A stretch of DNA of 64,000 nt from Pegoplata infirma (GCA_963921195.1 OY992537.1:73228894-73292893), one strand, 5' to 3'; shown: positions 1-11,239, counted from the stretch's first letter. Notes: generated by a model not told the origin, from the sequence alone. Numbers and translations are program-made.

Positions 1-39
1 TTGGTCAAACACACAAATAAAAATATATTTCTGTCACTT

Positions 40-460
40 CCGCAATCAAGCAAAATCGATGGGGGAATATAAGAACACGAATCGACAACGAGGCGTAAGT
101 TTCCTCGCCTCTTTATGCTATACTCAAAGTTATTTTATCTTTTACTACTGATAGTACTAACCGAGTTGGAAATGCTTATAGTTCATGTTAGAGCGCGATT
201 CGGCAAAGGGGTAAAAAATGTCGCTCCCTTTTTTTGATTTAATAAAAGTTATTTCTTCCGCAATCACACAAAAACGGCTAAACCGATATCATGGAAATTT
301 GCTGCAAAGATAGTACTTACCGAGGACGCAACTTGGAAGTTTAGCTATATTAAAAGCCACGATTCGATAAGAATGCGTAAAATGACACTCCCCTTTGTAC
401 TATAATCAACGTTACGTCTGTCTGTTCTCTATAGATTTCTCTATAGATAGTGCTAACCGA
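40..460. repeat. Divergent ~150-bp tandem repeat
   Basis: Related blocks recur: CTTCCGCAATCA near 40 and 252, and GATAGTACTAACCGAG-like words near 150, 309 and 446, each followed by a TCGCTCCC or CACTCCCC word. Spacing is irregular (about 137-160 bp), so this is an old, decayed tandem or module repeat. No coding potential is seen. Confidence 0.4.
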
Positions 461-559
461 AGGTGGAACTAAAAGCTACTTCTGGACCCAGCTCCGTGCT
501 TTAAATTTGTCCGACACTGTATATTAAGAGCTAGATGCAATAGAAACCAGAATCGATGT

Positions 560-600
560 TTTTTTGGGCCAGCAACGCGGACCGGGTCAGCTAGTATTAT
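560..600 (+). mobile_element. Possible Helitron-like 3' terminus
   Basis: The words GACCGGGTC (small hairpin) then AGCTAG followed by T resemble a Helitron end (short hairpin, CTRR, host T). No matching 5' TC end was identified, so this is tentative. Confidence 0.2.
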
Positions 601-1385
601 CAAAAAAATACAAAACTTTGAGAAGGCATATTTGACAAAGTATCTAAAAAAATTTCATATTTGATGCAAATTTAATTTTTTTTGGAACCTCCATAAACCA
701 AAAAAAATAGAATTTTTATATTAAATTGTTTAGCGTTTTTTTCTGACATTTGCATCGGCATAAGAAAATACAATTCTATGAAAACACTCGATTAGTTTTT
801 AAAAAATTTTTGGTAGAAGTTATGATATCTGCCCTTTGGCTTTCATAAAAACGCCCATATTTAGCAGCCATTCCATTCTGCCAAATAAGGTAAATCAAAA
901 TTCGTTCTCACAAATTCAGCATTTATTAACAACTTAATTTAAAAAAAAATAAAAATAAAAAACGTCCTTGAAGCAATTAACCGTAATTATGATTACATTG
1001 CAAATGTCACTCTAATTTGCACAAATTTCAAATTATGCTCAATAAATATACAACGAACATTTTGTTTCGTAGCTAAGAAAAAATAAAAAAAAACATATGG
1101 TTTGTTATTTTCCGCACAGGTGCTAAAAGTCGCGTGTCGCCTTTTAATTGAATTAATTTTCGTCAGGAAAAAAAACGAAGTATATTAATAGTGTAGTTTA
1201 TGCACAGACCAGGCAGGCAAGCAGATAGACAGACAAGAAAGCAATCTACTCTATACGACGGTGTTTTGTGTAGCCCGCAGTCATAATTTAAGCTATGACT
1301 AAGAAGTCTCCAACATTATGTGGCTGAATAATAATAAACAATGAGGGAATTCATGTTCTCCATTTAACAATTGTTAATATTTTTT
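600..1385. other. AT-rich stretch without recognised features
   Basis: Homopolymer-rich sequence. No gene, clear terminal repeat or tandem array was found on either strand. Confidence 0.5.
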
Positions 1386-1612
1386 CTTTTTGATTTTGAA
1401 CGTTTGGGAAAAATGCGCTAAACACAAATATAAAAAATGTTTGAAATCGGTCGAACAGATATCGCCATTTGAAATTTGCAAAAAAATTGCGGTTTTTTCT
1501 CAAATCTCAAAATTTCTTTCCCGTTACCCTTTCATAGAGCTTGAGACGAACTTTTATTTAAACATAATTTGATTTAAACCCGTGACGCCCTTCGATTAAA
1601 ATTTCGGATTTA
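1386..1612 (+). repeat. Dispersed repeat R1, copy 1
   Basis: Shares the words CATAGAGCTTGAG and CCCTTCGATTAA with copies near 4610-4880 and, in reverse, 14150-14360. The 60-codon open frame in it is a chance frame in a repeat, not a gene. Confidence 0.5.
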
Positions 1613-1639
1613 CATCAAAAATTTAAAAATAAAAATATA

Positions 1640-1690
1640 TAAATCTTGTGATACATTATTATACCCTCCAACCACCGCACAGTAGGTAAT
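1640..1690 (+). mobile_element. DINE-1-like 5' end fragment
   Basis: TATACCCTCCAACCACCGCA resembles the start of the complete copy at 18914 (TATACCCTCCAACTACAGTA). Only the first few dozen bases are recognisable. Confidence 0.3.
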
Positions 1691-3466
1691 TTGAACCGAA
1701 ATCTTGGCCAAAAATCATTTTTCGAACTAACAATAATAATGTTTTTGTTAATTACGTTCGATTTAGAAAATATTAAAGCAAATAACTGCATATTTGGTTT
1801 TTCCAAAAAACAAATACAAACTGATTGACGGGCAGTCGAATTCGGCATTTTCAAGCAACGTGCACAGTGCAATATAAAACGCCTAATTTTGATATAAATT
1901 CAAACGATTTTTTCAGCTATTAAACATAAAGAAGGATATCGTGTATAATATGGAGAAGAGAGGGGATATTAAGTGATAAAAAAATAGCAAAATATTTTGG
2001 TGGACGTTATTGCTTTTTTTAACAAAACGTGTAATTATAACTTAACCTTAAATAAATGACTTTTTCAATGAATATAAAATTCGCATAAGCTTTTAATAAT
2101 GTTAGCCGTGGTGTGCCGTGTTTTTGATTGATGAAAAATTTAAAGAAAATAATTCTGAATTCATTTTTTTTATTTTCCGTTGCACTTTTTTGCACTTTTT
2201 GAGATATCAATTTTCTTTCAGACAGCCTCATCTTGCCATATCTTGAACTTTCTAACGTTTGGATTGGGAAAAGAACTAAGAGAAAAAACCCTGTTGCTGT
2301 TTATAATTTTGTTGTCAGTAAAATTGATTAAAATAATGTTTTAAACCAATATTTGGCTTCGTTGAAGGAAATAGTACGAACTTTTTTTGAAAATTTTTCG
2401 TTAAGGTGGTACAAGGCCCACTCAAAAAATAACAGCTTTTTTCAGCAAAATCAAACAAAACGGTTTATGTGCCATTTTGTTAGCCTTCTTGCGTATTTTC
2501 TTCGTGCCGAGTTTCAAAAAAATTAGCCAATTCGTTTTCGAGATATTTAGTATTTTCCCTTTTTTTCGTATGGTGGCAACCCTAAAAATTTCCACGATTA
2601 CCAAATTCATAAAATCCAGCTGTGCGTGTTCACAAAAAACTCTTAAATTTAAAATTTCAGCCATATCGGTCTAAAACTTTGGCTGTAATTATTTTTGGCC
2701 TAAAAATTGGCTCAACCCAGGAAAATTTTTCAGAACCGATTCCGATAACACTTGTTCAAGAACAGGTTCTTCGGTAATCAAACACTATTACACTTTAATT
2801 ATTCAGAACAAGTTAAGTGAATATTATAGTGAAGCTTGTTCTATGCAATCTAAATTTCAAAACATTTTGGTTCTCAGGAATTAAAAAAAAAAATTATGTG
2901 TCAAAAAAATTTAAAAATAAATATATTTTTTTTTGTGTTCACCAAGAAAAAACACGAAATTCTATGAAAATATCAGGATATTATCGTGAAAATTGTTGAT
3001 ACGAAGGTAAGTAAATTAAATTTTGATTGTCTGGGTCGGGACAAATACTAATAAAATAATGTTTTTCATTTTTGTTTGCAGAAAATTCATGTTCTGGTGT
3101 ATCTTTATTGCAAGGCCCAAAATGCAATTTTGGAGACGAAAGAGGATGTATGTGTGTTAAAAAAAAATTAATATACGATGTCATATAGGATTATCTTTAT
3201 CTTTTTTAATAAATTAATGCAATTCAAAATATTTCTTTAATTCTCATTTCTGTTCTAAATTTTACTTCTAGAACCGGTTCCGAAGAACAAAAATGTGTTC
3301 CAATTTTGCTTACAAACACCTGTTGCTTTTGGGACAATCTCTTTGTAAAAAGAATCGGTGTTGCACAAGAATTAGAACAGGTTCTAGGGAAGTATAAGTT
3401 GTTCCACAATCGGTTCTTTGCAACTGAAAATTTTGCTGGGAAATTACCCAGTGTGCACCGTATGCG
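1690..3466. other. AT-rich stretch without recognised gene
   Basis: Several short frames on both strands overlap each other and lack any recognisable motif. Some small inverted words (TTCAAGAACAGGTTCTT near 2755) are seen, but no bounded element. Confidence 0.45.
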
Positions 3467-4585
3467 GTTATACTCACTTTGTGATTCCTTGTGTAACTCA
3501 TCGAATATCGATCGGGGATCCGATGTATCGGTTAAAATTACGATACAAAACCACAAATCTTGACTTGGGTCTTCAGATTTTTTTCACATTATGAACACAG
3601 TTACTCTATGCATCCATAGAGTATTGAAGAGCTATAACATTTTAAGTAAATATCGGATTTTTACAATCAAAGTTGAAGTTAAAAGTTAAATTTCTCTACT
3701 TTAAACGTAAAATTAAAAAAAAAATGTGTTATTGAAAAAATTAATTTGCGTGAACTTTTACCCCATTTGATTTAAAGTAGAGAAATTTATCTTTTAATTT
3801 CGATTCTGATAATTAAGATCCTATATTTACTTTAGAAGTAATAGCTCTTCAAAATACATCACATTTTGAATTTTTTGCGAGTTTTTAAAAATGAAAATCG
3901 CGAATAAAATCGCTAGTTTTTGGAATTTAATCAAACAGTAAATGGAAATGGCTCCATACGGTATCTATATACACAATATGAAAAACAAAAATCTGAAGAC
4001 CCCAAAAATACCCTTTTTCTCGTGCTGTTTGATGGAAAAGATGATATATATTATTGATCTGTGATCGATTCAAAGACATTCTATTGATGTCCGTCTATCC
4101 GTCCGTCTGTAGAAATCACATTGCAGTTCGAACCAAAAGAGATAGACCCCTGAAGTTTGTCACGAATATGTCTTATGGTCATAGGCTGGTCCTGTTCGTA
4201 TATGGAAAAATCGAACAAATGAAAAACTTTCCGCCGTCAAGAACTATAACTAACCCAGAAAAACGCATTTTTTACATGTTTTTTTTGTATATTTTTTCAA
4301 TAAACGAAACATTTTTATGTCATATGACGTTCATTGACCTGTACTGAGATCAAGAGGATAAGGAAAGTAAATTTTTTCGGCCGTGGATAAAAAAAAAGAA
4401 ATAATGATAAAACTGTTTTTATCTTTTTCTCAACCTATGTGGCGAGATGAAAGGTGTCCCCCAACGTCTGACGCCGAAACCCCTCCTAAAAATCGCCCCT
4501 GAATTTTTTTATTTATTTTCTGTTTTTTAACATGTTAGAGCGTATCATAGATTCAGCACAGCCGAATTTAACACTTTCACTTGTT
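3467..4585 (+). mobile_element. DINE-1-like element (family B), interrupted
   Basis: The left part matches the complete family B copy at 18914-19471 (TATACTCACTTTGT, then CGATCGGGGA). The match resumes at about 4040 with the ATTGATC core and the GTCCGTC microsatellite, and ends near 4585 with CAGCCGAATTTAACACT then TCACTTGTT. Such elements are known as non-autonomous Helentrons. A ~500-bp block containing a palindromic MITE separates the two parts. Confidence 0.7.
3567..4002. repeat. Palindromic MITE nested in DINE-1
   Basis: GGGTCTTCAGATTT at 3567 is mirrored by AAATCTGAAGACCC at about 3989. The arms continue inward with mirrored CTCTACTTTAAA and GAAGAGCTAT words, so the element can fold back on itself. 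It lies between the two halves of the DINE-1 copy, so it is younger than that copy. Confidence 0.65.
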
Positions 4586-4609
4586 GTAATTTATTTTGGC
4601 TGAATACGA

Positions 4610-4880
4610 ACGGTTTTGGAGATTGCGCCATTTCAACCTTCCCAACAAATTTAAAAAAAAGGCTTTTTTCCACGTTCAAGAATTAAAAAAAAATCTTAAA
4701 TTTTTTCCATTACCCTTGCATAGAGCTTGAGGCATAGAGTTTGAGCCAAAGCAGATCATTTTAACCCGTGGAGACCATGGATAAACTTTTTGAGTTTCCA
4801 AAATTTCTCGAAGCGAGACACGGTTTAAAATGATCGGCCTTGGCTCAAATTAAGATTAAATGAAAGTTCATTTATGCCCT
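4610..4880 (+). repeat. Dispersed repeat R1, copy 2
   Basis: Shares TTACCCTTGCATAGAGCTTG and ATCATTTTAACCCGTG with the copies at 1386 and, in reverse, 14150. A local re-duplication (CATAGAGCTTGAGG then CATAGAGTTTGAGC) is visible. Confidence 0.5.
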
Positions 4881-4906
4881 GATTCAGTATCAAAGTGAGT
4901 GACAAA

Positions 4907-4987
4907 GTGAGTGACTAGAAATTTTGTACGTAAAACAAAAACAAATTTGAGTTTTTTGTTTTACTTACAAATTTTGTAGTCACTCAC
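4907..4987. repeat. 81-bp imperfect hairpin
   Basis: GTGAGTGACTAGAAATTTTG at the left pairs with CAAAATTTTGTAGTCACTCAC-like sequence at the right, around a ~12-base loop. It is probably a snapback MITE remnant. Confidence 0.5.
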
Positions 4988-5439
4988 TTCGACCGAGATA
5001 GCGAATCGCACAGTTAAAGTCTTTAAAAAATTAAGGAAAAGAAATTTTGAGATTATTTTGAAAAAAAAAAAAATATTGGACGCAGGAAAAAACAAAATTT
5101 TTTTAAATTTCAAAACGCGATGTCTCGAAAACCGTTTGACCAATTATTAAATTGTTGATTTCAGTTTTCAGGGCATCCTAATTAACAATTATGATGTATC
5201 GCAAGACACACTCAGAGAAAAGCTTCTTAATATTGATGAAAAGTTACATCAATATGATGAAATGTTACATAATTTTTCGACCAATGTAACTTGTCATCAA
5301 TATGATGAAGCGGTGTCATCAATAACATTTTTTTTATTTGAAAAATAAGAAAATAAAAAAAATCATTTTTTTTTTGTTATTTGATTTTATTTAATTTATT
5401 TTTATTTACTTATTATTTTCTATTTTTAAAAACTTAAAT

Positions 5440-5515
5440 TTTTTTCGTATCTACCAAGATTTGAACGCCGGACCTCTTGTTCGATTTGAACGCCGGACCT
5501 CTTGTAATTACACTA
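5440..5515 (-). ncRNA. tRNA-like pol III B box, duplicated
   Basis: On the minus strand GGTCCGGCGTTCAAATC carries a perfect B box (GTTCAAATC). It occurs twice because of a 25-bp tandem duplication. An A-box-like word (TAGCACACAAC) lies upstream. No full cloverleaf was traced, so this is a tRNA relic or the head of a SINE-like sequence rather than a working tRNA. Confidence 0.4.
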
Positions 5516-5614
5516 AAAAGCCGTTTGTTGTGTGCTAACTATAACGCTAGTATTTGTGTGTAACTATGCTCTGCTAAAAGCTGTGAGGGAAAGAGAGGGA
5601 TATATATTGTACAA

Positions 5615-6710
5615 CAGTGTTGCCACCAATGGAATTGGAAATTACACAAAAAATTATCCAAAATCTCGCAAATTACACAAAATTTTTTATTTTGCCATTC
5701 CGTTTGCAACCCCTGGTCTACACCTGATTTTTATTGGGGGCAATAAACAATAACGTATGCAAAATGAACAAAAAACCCGCTTAGTGTCTATTTCGATGAA
5801 TTCCAAACAAAGATGGCGTACGATTTTGATGTTTAATTGCCAGCAATAGTTGCTCAGAAAAATTTCCAAGCAATTATTGCTATAAAAATTTTGACGTTAT
5901 ATCAGTTTTGGACACAAAATATCGGCCAAAGAGCCCTAAAAGTATTGATCGATTCTAAGACATTCTATGAATGATCGTCCGTCCGTCTATATAAAACATA
6001 CTGCACTCCAAACTAAAAAAATCTAGACTGCTGAAGATTGGCACGAATTTGTCTTATGGTCATAGGTAGGCTAAGTTCGTAAATGGGCAAAATCGGTCCA
6101 GGTGGAAAAATGTTTCCCCTTGAAAATCTAAACCAACCTCTGAAAAACGAAATTTTTGGAATGACTTCATTGTATTTTTGTTCAATAAATGAAACAATTT
6201 TCAGTCCTCCTCCTTTTGTAGGCGTAGATAAAAAAAAAATAATTTTAATAATGATAAAATGGTTTTAATATTGATATAATTGTAATAATTAAGTGCAAAA
6301 ATCATTATAAATCAACTTGCCAACATTTATCGCGTGGGGAAAAGTGTCTCCCAATATGAAGATATTAAAAGATATTGAATAACAATTTTCAGATTTGGGT
6401 ATAGGGATTCTCCAGAACAATTTTTAATGTAAAAAATTTTAGAGCATTTTATTTCAACATCTAATTCATGAACAAAATTAAGGTTTTAATGGTCCAAATA
6501 TGCATATTCTTCATTTGTATTTAGTAAAAAAAAAATTTAAAGTCGATGTTGTCAATGATTTTTTAATTCAAAAACGTCGATAAAATGATAAAAAAAAAGT
6601 TGGAACTTTATTGAGGTAAAATTACACAAAAAATCTCATTATCCAAAAATTATCCAAGGATTTTGAAATTGTCCCACTTTTGGATAATTATCCAGAAAGT
6701 GGCAACACTG
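5615..6710. mobile_element. Non-autonomous hAT-like element, TSD TTGTACAA
   Basis: The terminal inverted repeat CAGTGTTGCCA at 5615 is mirrored by TGGCAACACTG ending at 6710. The 8-bp word TTGTACAA abuts both ends (5607-5614 and 6711-6718). An 8-bp duplication with CAGTG..CACTG ends is the hAT pattern. The 1096-bp interior has no transposase and contains a DINE-1 fragment, so it needs an enzyme supplied from elsewhere. Confidence 0.8.
5940..6360 (+). mobile_element. DINE-1-like fragment (family B) inside the hAT element
   Basis: Matches family B from ATTGATCGATTCTAAGACAT through the short GTCCGTCC core to the TTTATCGCG word near 6330. The characteristic 3' end is missing. Confidence 0.6.
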
Positions 6711-6854
6711 TTGTACAATAATAAAATGTGTGTGTCTACAAATCACCATAAGCAAATGTTTTTAAACATATATGTATGTATGTAACAAAAAATGTTGAGT
6801 CTTTATATACACACATTAGCAAACGTTTACCGTTATCTAACTAACTAGTGGTGC

Positions 6855-6945
6855 GAGATTTTCATCAATAGATAGCTGAACTAGCTGAGGCGTCGACAAC
6901 AAACACTATAACTGGGGAACCTTGGATTCAAGTCCCAGCCAGGGC
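6855..6945 (+). ncRNA. tRNA-like A and B boxes
   Basis: TAGCTGAGGCG (A-box-like) near 6875 and GGATTCAAGTCCC (B-box-like, with one mismatch) near 6929 are spaced about as in a tRNA. It immediately precedes a DINE-1 copy. A clean acceptor stem was not found, so this is a pseudogene or SINE head at most. Confidence 0.35.
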
Positions 6946-6956
6946 AGGATTTCTTT

Positions 6957-7800
6957 TTTATACCCTACACCACACTGTGGTACAGGGTATAATGAGTTTG
7001 TGCTGATGTTTGTAACTACCCGAAATATTGGTCCTAGACCCACCTTTAAGTATACCGATCGACTCAGAATCACTTTTTGAGTCGATTTAGCGATGTCCGT
7101 CCGTCCGTCCGTCTGTCCGTCCGTCCGTCTGTCTGTCTGTCTGTCCATGTAAACGGTGTAAACACGATACAGGTCGCAATTTTTGATCAATTGACTTGAA
7201 ATTTGAAACTTAAGTTTCTCTTGGCCCAAGGACGAAGCCTAATGAAATTGGAAAAAATCGGTCCATATTTAGACCTAGCCTCCATACAAAGGTCCTCTTT
7301 AGTTTTGGCTCAAATGACTCTAATAACCGTATTATAGAAGGTATCGTTTTGAAATTTGGAAGGTAAACATGTTTTGTCTTCACAAATCATCATTCCGAAT
7401 TTCAAAGAAATCGGACCAGTTCTTCTTGTAGCCCCCATACAAACCACCTTCCCGATTTTCGCATAAATGTCTCAAAAGTCATGAAAATAGAAAATGTTTA
7501 ATTAAAATTTTGTTTGTGTATGTTAAACGCGTACTTAAATAACCTTATCAAACCTGATAATCATCGGACCAGTTTTGGACTCAGGCCCCTTGTGAAAATT
7601 TCGCCCGATATTCAGTTAAAGCGGTTTATTGTCAACAAATAGAAGCCTATTTCACTCAAATTTGATTTGTGAGTGTTTTTTACACTTATTAAAGATTTTA
7701 CAACATATAGATCTAATCGGTCCATGAGATCCATTTTCCGGGAAACTCTGGTGTAGGGTATTATATGGTCGGTCTTGACCGACTATAACTTTCTTACTTG
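6957..7800 (+). mobile_element. DINE-1-like element (family A), full length
   Basis: Starts with TTATACCCTACACCACACTG and carries a GATGTCCGTCCGTCC... microsatellite at 7092-7146. It ends with a GGTCGGTCTTGACCGAC hairpin and TATAACTTTCTTACTTG. These are the landmarks of dipteran DINE-1/INE-1 (non-autonomous Helentron) elements. It is 844 bp without a coding frame. Other family A pieces lie at 14388, 42600 and 43691. Confidence 0.8.
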
Positions 7801-7873
7801 TTTTATAATATTTTTTTGTGTTGTTTTTTTTGTTATTTTTTTTTATATTTATTCAATAGTCTTATTTATTTTA

Positions 7874-8132
7874 CCCGTGTAAAAATGGATTAGATCTTAT
7901 TTAATCTGTTTATATCTATTCATATATGATCATGTCTGATTAGATATAATTATATCTAAAATGACCAAAATCGAGATCTAATTATATCTCGGATTTGGCA
8001 ATGTTGACCAAATCCGAGATATAATTAGATCTCGATTTTGGACATTTCAGATATAATTATATGCAATCAGATACGATCATATATGAACATATATGAACAG
8101 ATCAGGTAAGATCTAATAAATTTTTACACGGG
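7874..8132. mobile_element. 259-bp palindromic MITE, ends CCCGTGTAAAAAT
   Basis: Perfect ends CCCGTGTAAAAAT / ATTTTTACACGGG lie between TA dinucleotides (7872-7873, 8133-8134). The interior is also self-complementary around ATCTCGGATTTGG / CCAAATCCGAGAT. A TA duplication fits a Tc1/mariner-type mobiliser. A larger element with related ends (CCCGAGTAAAAAT) lies at 25631. Confidence 0.75.
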
Positions 8133-8349
8133 TAATATTATTTTAATTATTAAAAAAAAAACATTTGAAATGCATATTGATGACACTCTTTGATGACAAG
8201 ATGAAATGTGTCATCACTTGTTTTTACAATTTCGATGACATGTTTCATCATATTAAAGAAAAGTCTCATCAATATGAAGAAATTTGTCATCAAAATTGAT
8301 GACAGTAAGTATCATCAATATGATGAAGCATTTTTCTTTGAGTACACAC

Positions 8350-8704
8350 ATTTTTTTTTTTATAAAGTTTTCAGAAATCCTAAACTTTGATCACTTGGCG
8401 CCAAGGGTTGGCTAATTTAATCCGATTGGCTTCAAATTTGTATCACAAAAAATGTTAGTCAATTAATTGATGTCCGACTGTCTGTCCTTCATATAAATTA
8501 AGTTTAAGTAATATGGTAACACTAATTTGTTACAATCAAAAACAGTGGGAATATGTGAATACCCTTATTGTTACAGCATACGGTTGAAGTTAAAGACCCA
8601 CTAAATAAAGTCTAATTTGTTATGAAGTTTTCCATTTCATACTAAAAGTTATATCTGCAACTATTTTATAACTACCAATTCAACATATTAATATCAGTAG
8701 TTTG
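8350..8704. other. No supported feature
   Basis: AT-rich. A GATGTCCGACTGTCTGTCC word near 8472 may be a worn DINE-1 core, but no flanks match. Confidence 0.4.
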
Positions 8705-8707
8705 TTT

Positions 8708-8808
8708 TTATGATGGTGACGAGGATGATAATGATAATAATGATGATGATGATGACGACAATGATAATAATGATGATGGCAACGACGACGACGACAATGA
8801 TTCAATTA
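8708..8808 (+). repeat. ATG/ACG trinucleotide microsatellite
   Basis: Imperfect GATAAT/GATGAT/GACGAC triplets. The resulting low-complexity Met/Thr frame is an artefact. Confidence 0.8.
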
Positions 8809-9119
8809 AAAATCTTGTTAGGTGAAAATTACGCAGTTTTATATACACTGTCTCAAACAATTGTCCGTACCCCACACAATCAAAAAAATATTTGCCTTTA
8901 TTTCGAAAAATACTTAACCGATTCGCATGAAATATTTTTTTTTAAAAAGATCAACAATTGTTTATAATAATTGCACACTAGTAATAAAATAAACGTGCTT
9001 CATTATTATTTTATACAAAAAAATATAAAAAAAGTCCAAAAAATCAACTCAAAAAATTGTCCGTACGGGGAGGAAAAAATAATTTTTATGTTTATAAAAT
9101 GATATTAATGGGCCATTAT

Positions 9120-9658
9120 GATATCCTTAACATCGAGCACGATATCCTTTGGCCGAAATTACTTCTCTGAATCGACCCATCAATTGTCTGGTTTCAGGTT
9201 CAATATTCCACCACTCCTCAAAGATAACATATTTAAGCAATAGTTGATGGGTTATTGTATGCTGCCGATTTTGTTTTCTCCAAAAAATCCTATAAATGTT
9301 CTATTGGGCCTAAATATCGCCTCTCGGACATGTGTGGAACCACTTCTTCTACCTTTTAATGCAGTCATTCTCTCACAACCAAGGGAGTGTGCTTTAGGCA
9401 ATTGTCGTGTTAGTATCCAAAGTTGGTTCGAATGTCGAATTTAGTCGCACTAACCTTTTAATTTTCTTTTAAAATGTCTAAATAATGAAATTTCCTCATT
9501 TTGGGTACTAAAAATCCAAGATTTCCGACACCTCCAGGCTCTACTTCACCCCACACCATTACAGAGCCTCCACCCTTTTTCACTGTTGCATTGAAATGTT
9601 TTAGCTGCAACGCGAAGTGGAACACTCCGCCACAAAAATCGTCTACCATCTGACTCAA
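9120..9658 (-). pseudogene. Tc1-like transposase 3' half, left arm
   Basis: The minus-strand translation contains GGGSVMVWGE then YLDILKEN, the central signature of Tc1-like transposases. Further on there is a PIEHLWDFLEK-like segment in another frame (around the third catalytic acid). A C-terminal piece, EEWWNIEPETRQLMGRF then SAKGYRARC, ends in a stop near 9140. Frames change between the pieces and the N-terminal DNA-binding half is absent, so this is not functional. Confidence 0.75.
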
Positions 9659-9718
9659 AAATATTAAAATTACTTTTGAAAAACTGTTATGTTTACAACA
9701 AAAGTAATTTTAATAATT

Positions 9719-10245
9719 TTGGGTCGAATGGCAGACGATTTGTATGTTGCAGCCAAAGAATTTCAAAGCAACAGTGAAACAGGATGGAGTCTCTGCGATG
9801 ACGTGGGTCGCAATGGTGCCTGGAGGTATCGGAAATCTTGGATTTTTAGTACCAAAAATGAGGAAATTTAATCATTTAGACATTTTAAAAGAAAATTAAA
9901 AGGTAAGTGCGACTAAATGGGACATTCGAACCAACTTTGGATACTAACACGACAATTGCCCAAAGCACACTCTCTTGGTTGTGTGAGAATGACTGCATTA
10001 TAAGGTGGAAGAAGTGGTACCACACATGTCCAAGAGGCGATATTTAGGCCCCATAGAACATTTATAGGGTTTTTTGGAGAAAACAAAACCGGCAGCATAC
10101 AATAATCCATCAACTAATGCTTAAATATGTTATCATTGAGGAGTGGTGGACTATTGGACCTGAAATCAGACAATTGATGGGTCTACCTATAAATAACCGA
10201 TTCAGAGAAGTAATTTCGGCCAAAGGATATCGTACTCGATGTTAA
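9719..10245 (+). pseudogene. Tc1-like transposase 3' half, right arm
   Basis: Mirror copy of the pseudogene in the left arm, read on the plus strand. The tail EEWW then the SAKGYRTRC-like end is seen near 10138-10245, interrupted by a 15-bp insertion. It is frameshifted and lacks the N-terminal half. The VMVWG signature is altered compared with the other arm. Confidence 0.65.
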
Positions 10246-10524
10246 GGATATCATTCTGGCCCATTAATATCATTTTATAAACATAAAATTTATTTTTTCC
10301 TCCCCGTACGGACAATTTTTTGAGTTGATTTTTTGGACTTTTTTCATATTTTTTGGTATAAAATAATAATGAAGCACGTTTATTTTATTGTTAGTGTGCA
10401 ATTATTATAAATAATTATTGATCTTTTTAAAAAAAAATATTTCATGCGAATCGGTTAAGTATTTTTCGAAATATAAGCAAATATTTTTTTGATTTTGTGG
10501 GGTACGGACAATTGTTTGAGACAA

Positions 10525-11239
10525 TAATCATTTTTTCTTTTTGCATTTTTAAGGCGTCATCTGTGATAATTATTATGTATTTTAGGAGAGGGGTTTTGAT
10601 TATAGATTCACTACTGGTATTCAAAAAAAAAATAAAATAAAAACTAGAAGGTTATTTATGTAAATGTCAATCATATGTGCAACATTGTATTTTGCGGTTA
10701 GATTGTTGTACATATTACAAATTAATTTTATGTAGAAAATTACATGTATTAATAAAAACTCACATGTAGGCATGTTTTTTTTATTTTTAATTATTAATTT
10801 ATGGTCAAGTTTTTATAAATTTGCTTTCAAACTGAAATGAACAGACAGACATTAAATTGTGACGTCAATTTTGTTTTTGAATAACATGTTATTAATTGTA
10901 AATTAATTTGAATTTATTTGTAAAGAATGACAGATATGCATAATTATTTAATTTATTAGACTTGTCTCTGTTTTTGAGTTGAAAGAAATGTTTTGATAAC
11001 AGGACGAACTCATTACTGATGGTTTAAGCCGCATTCAGAATGTTGGAATACTCCAATCTTTAGAAAATTTTATACCTTTTCTTTTGCACTTTCATTTTTT
11101 TGAATTGAACTGTCTTTTTCAATTCACTCCAGAGTCAAACATTATCTACTCTGGAGTTTCCAATCAGAACCTATGTTAACCCTTAACAGAGAATAAATAC
11201 ATAAAAAAGAAATGGAGGTATACCATGACAACCTGTAGT
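10525..11239. other. No supported feature
   Basis: AT-rich, apparently single-copy sequence. A small inverted word pair (ACTCCAGAGT..ACTCTGGAGT, 11126-11157) is the only structure noticed. Confidence 0.45.

Larger units (their letters stand above)
5207..8350. mobile_element. Composite MITE with multiply nested interior
   Basis: The left end (CACTCAGAGAAAAGCTTC, then ATTGATGA/CATCAATATGATGA words) is mirrored by the right end near 8165-8349 (ATCAATATGATGAAGC, TTTTTCTTTGAGT). The interior holds two tRNA-like boxes, a hAT-like element, two DINE-1 copies and another MITE. This reads as one old TIR element used repeatedly as a target. That the ends belong together is inference from matching terminal sequence. 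Confidence 0.5.
8852..10524. mobile_element. Inverted dimer of a Tc1-like element (arms ~825 bp)
   Basis: The two arms, about 8852-9678 and 9699-10524, are near-identical reverse complements with a ~20-base spacer. Each arm starts with a direct-repeated end motif: outer CAAACAATTGTCCGTAC (8857) and inner CAAAAAATTGTCCGTAC (about 9051), like the IR/DR ends of some Tc1 elements. Each arm then holds the 3' half of a transposase gene. A 15-bp insertion near 10182 distinguishes the right arm. Transcription would give a long hairpin RNA. Confidence 0.85.

Noticed and set aside
6906..7229. 107-codon minus frame with repeated DRQTDGRTD residues
   Set aside because: Translation of the GTCC/GTCT microsatellite core of a DINE-1 element; the same happens at 19021-19341.
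8710..8967. Met/Thr-rich 85-codon frame
   Set aside because: Microsatellite translation running into the end of the Tc1-like inverted repeat.
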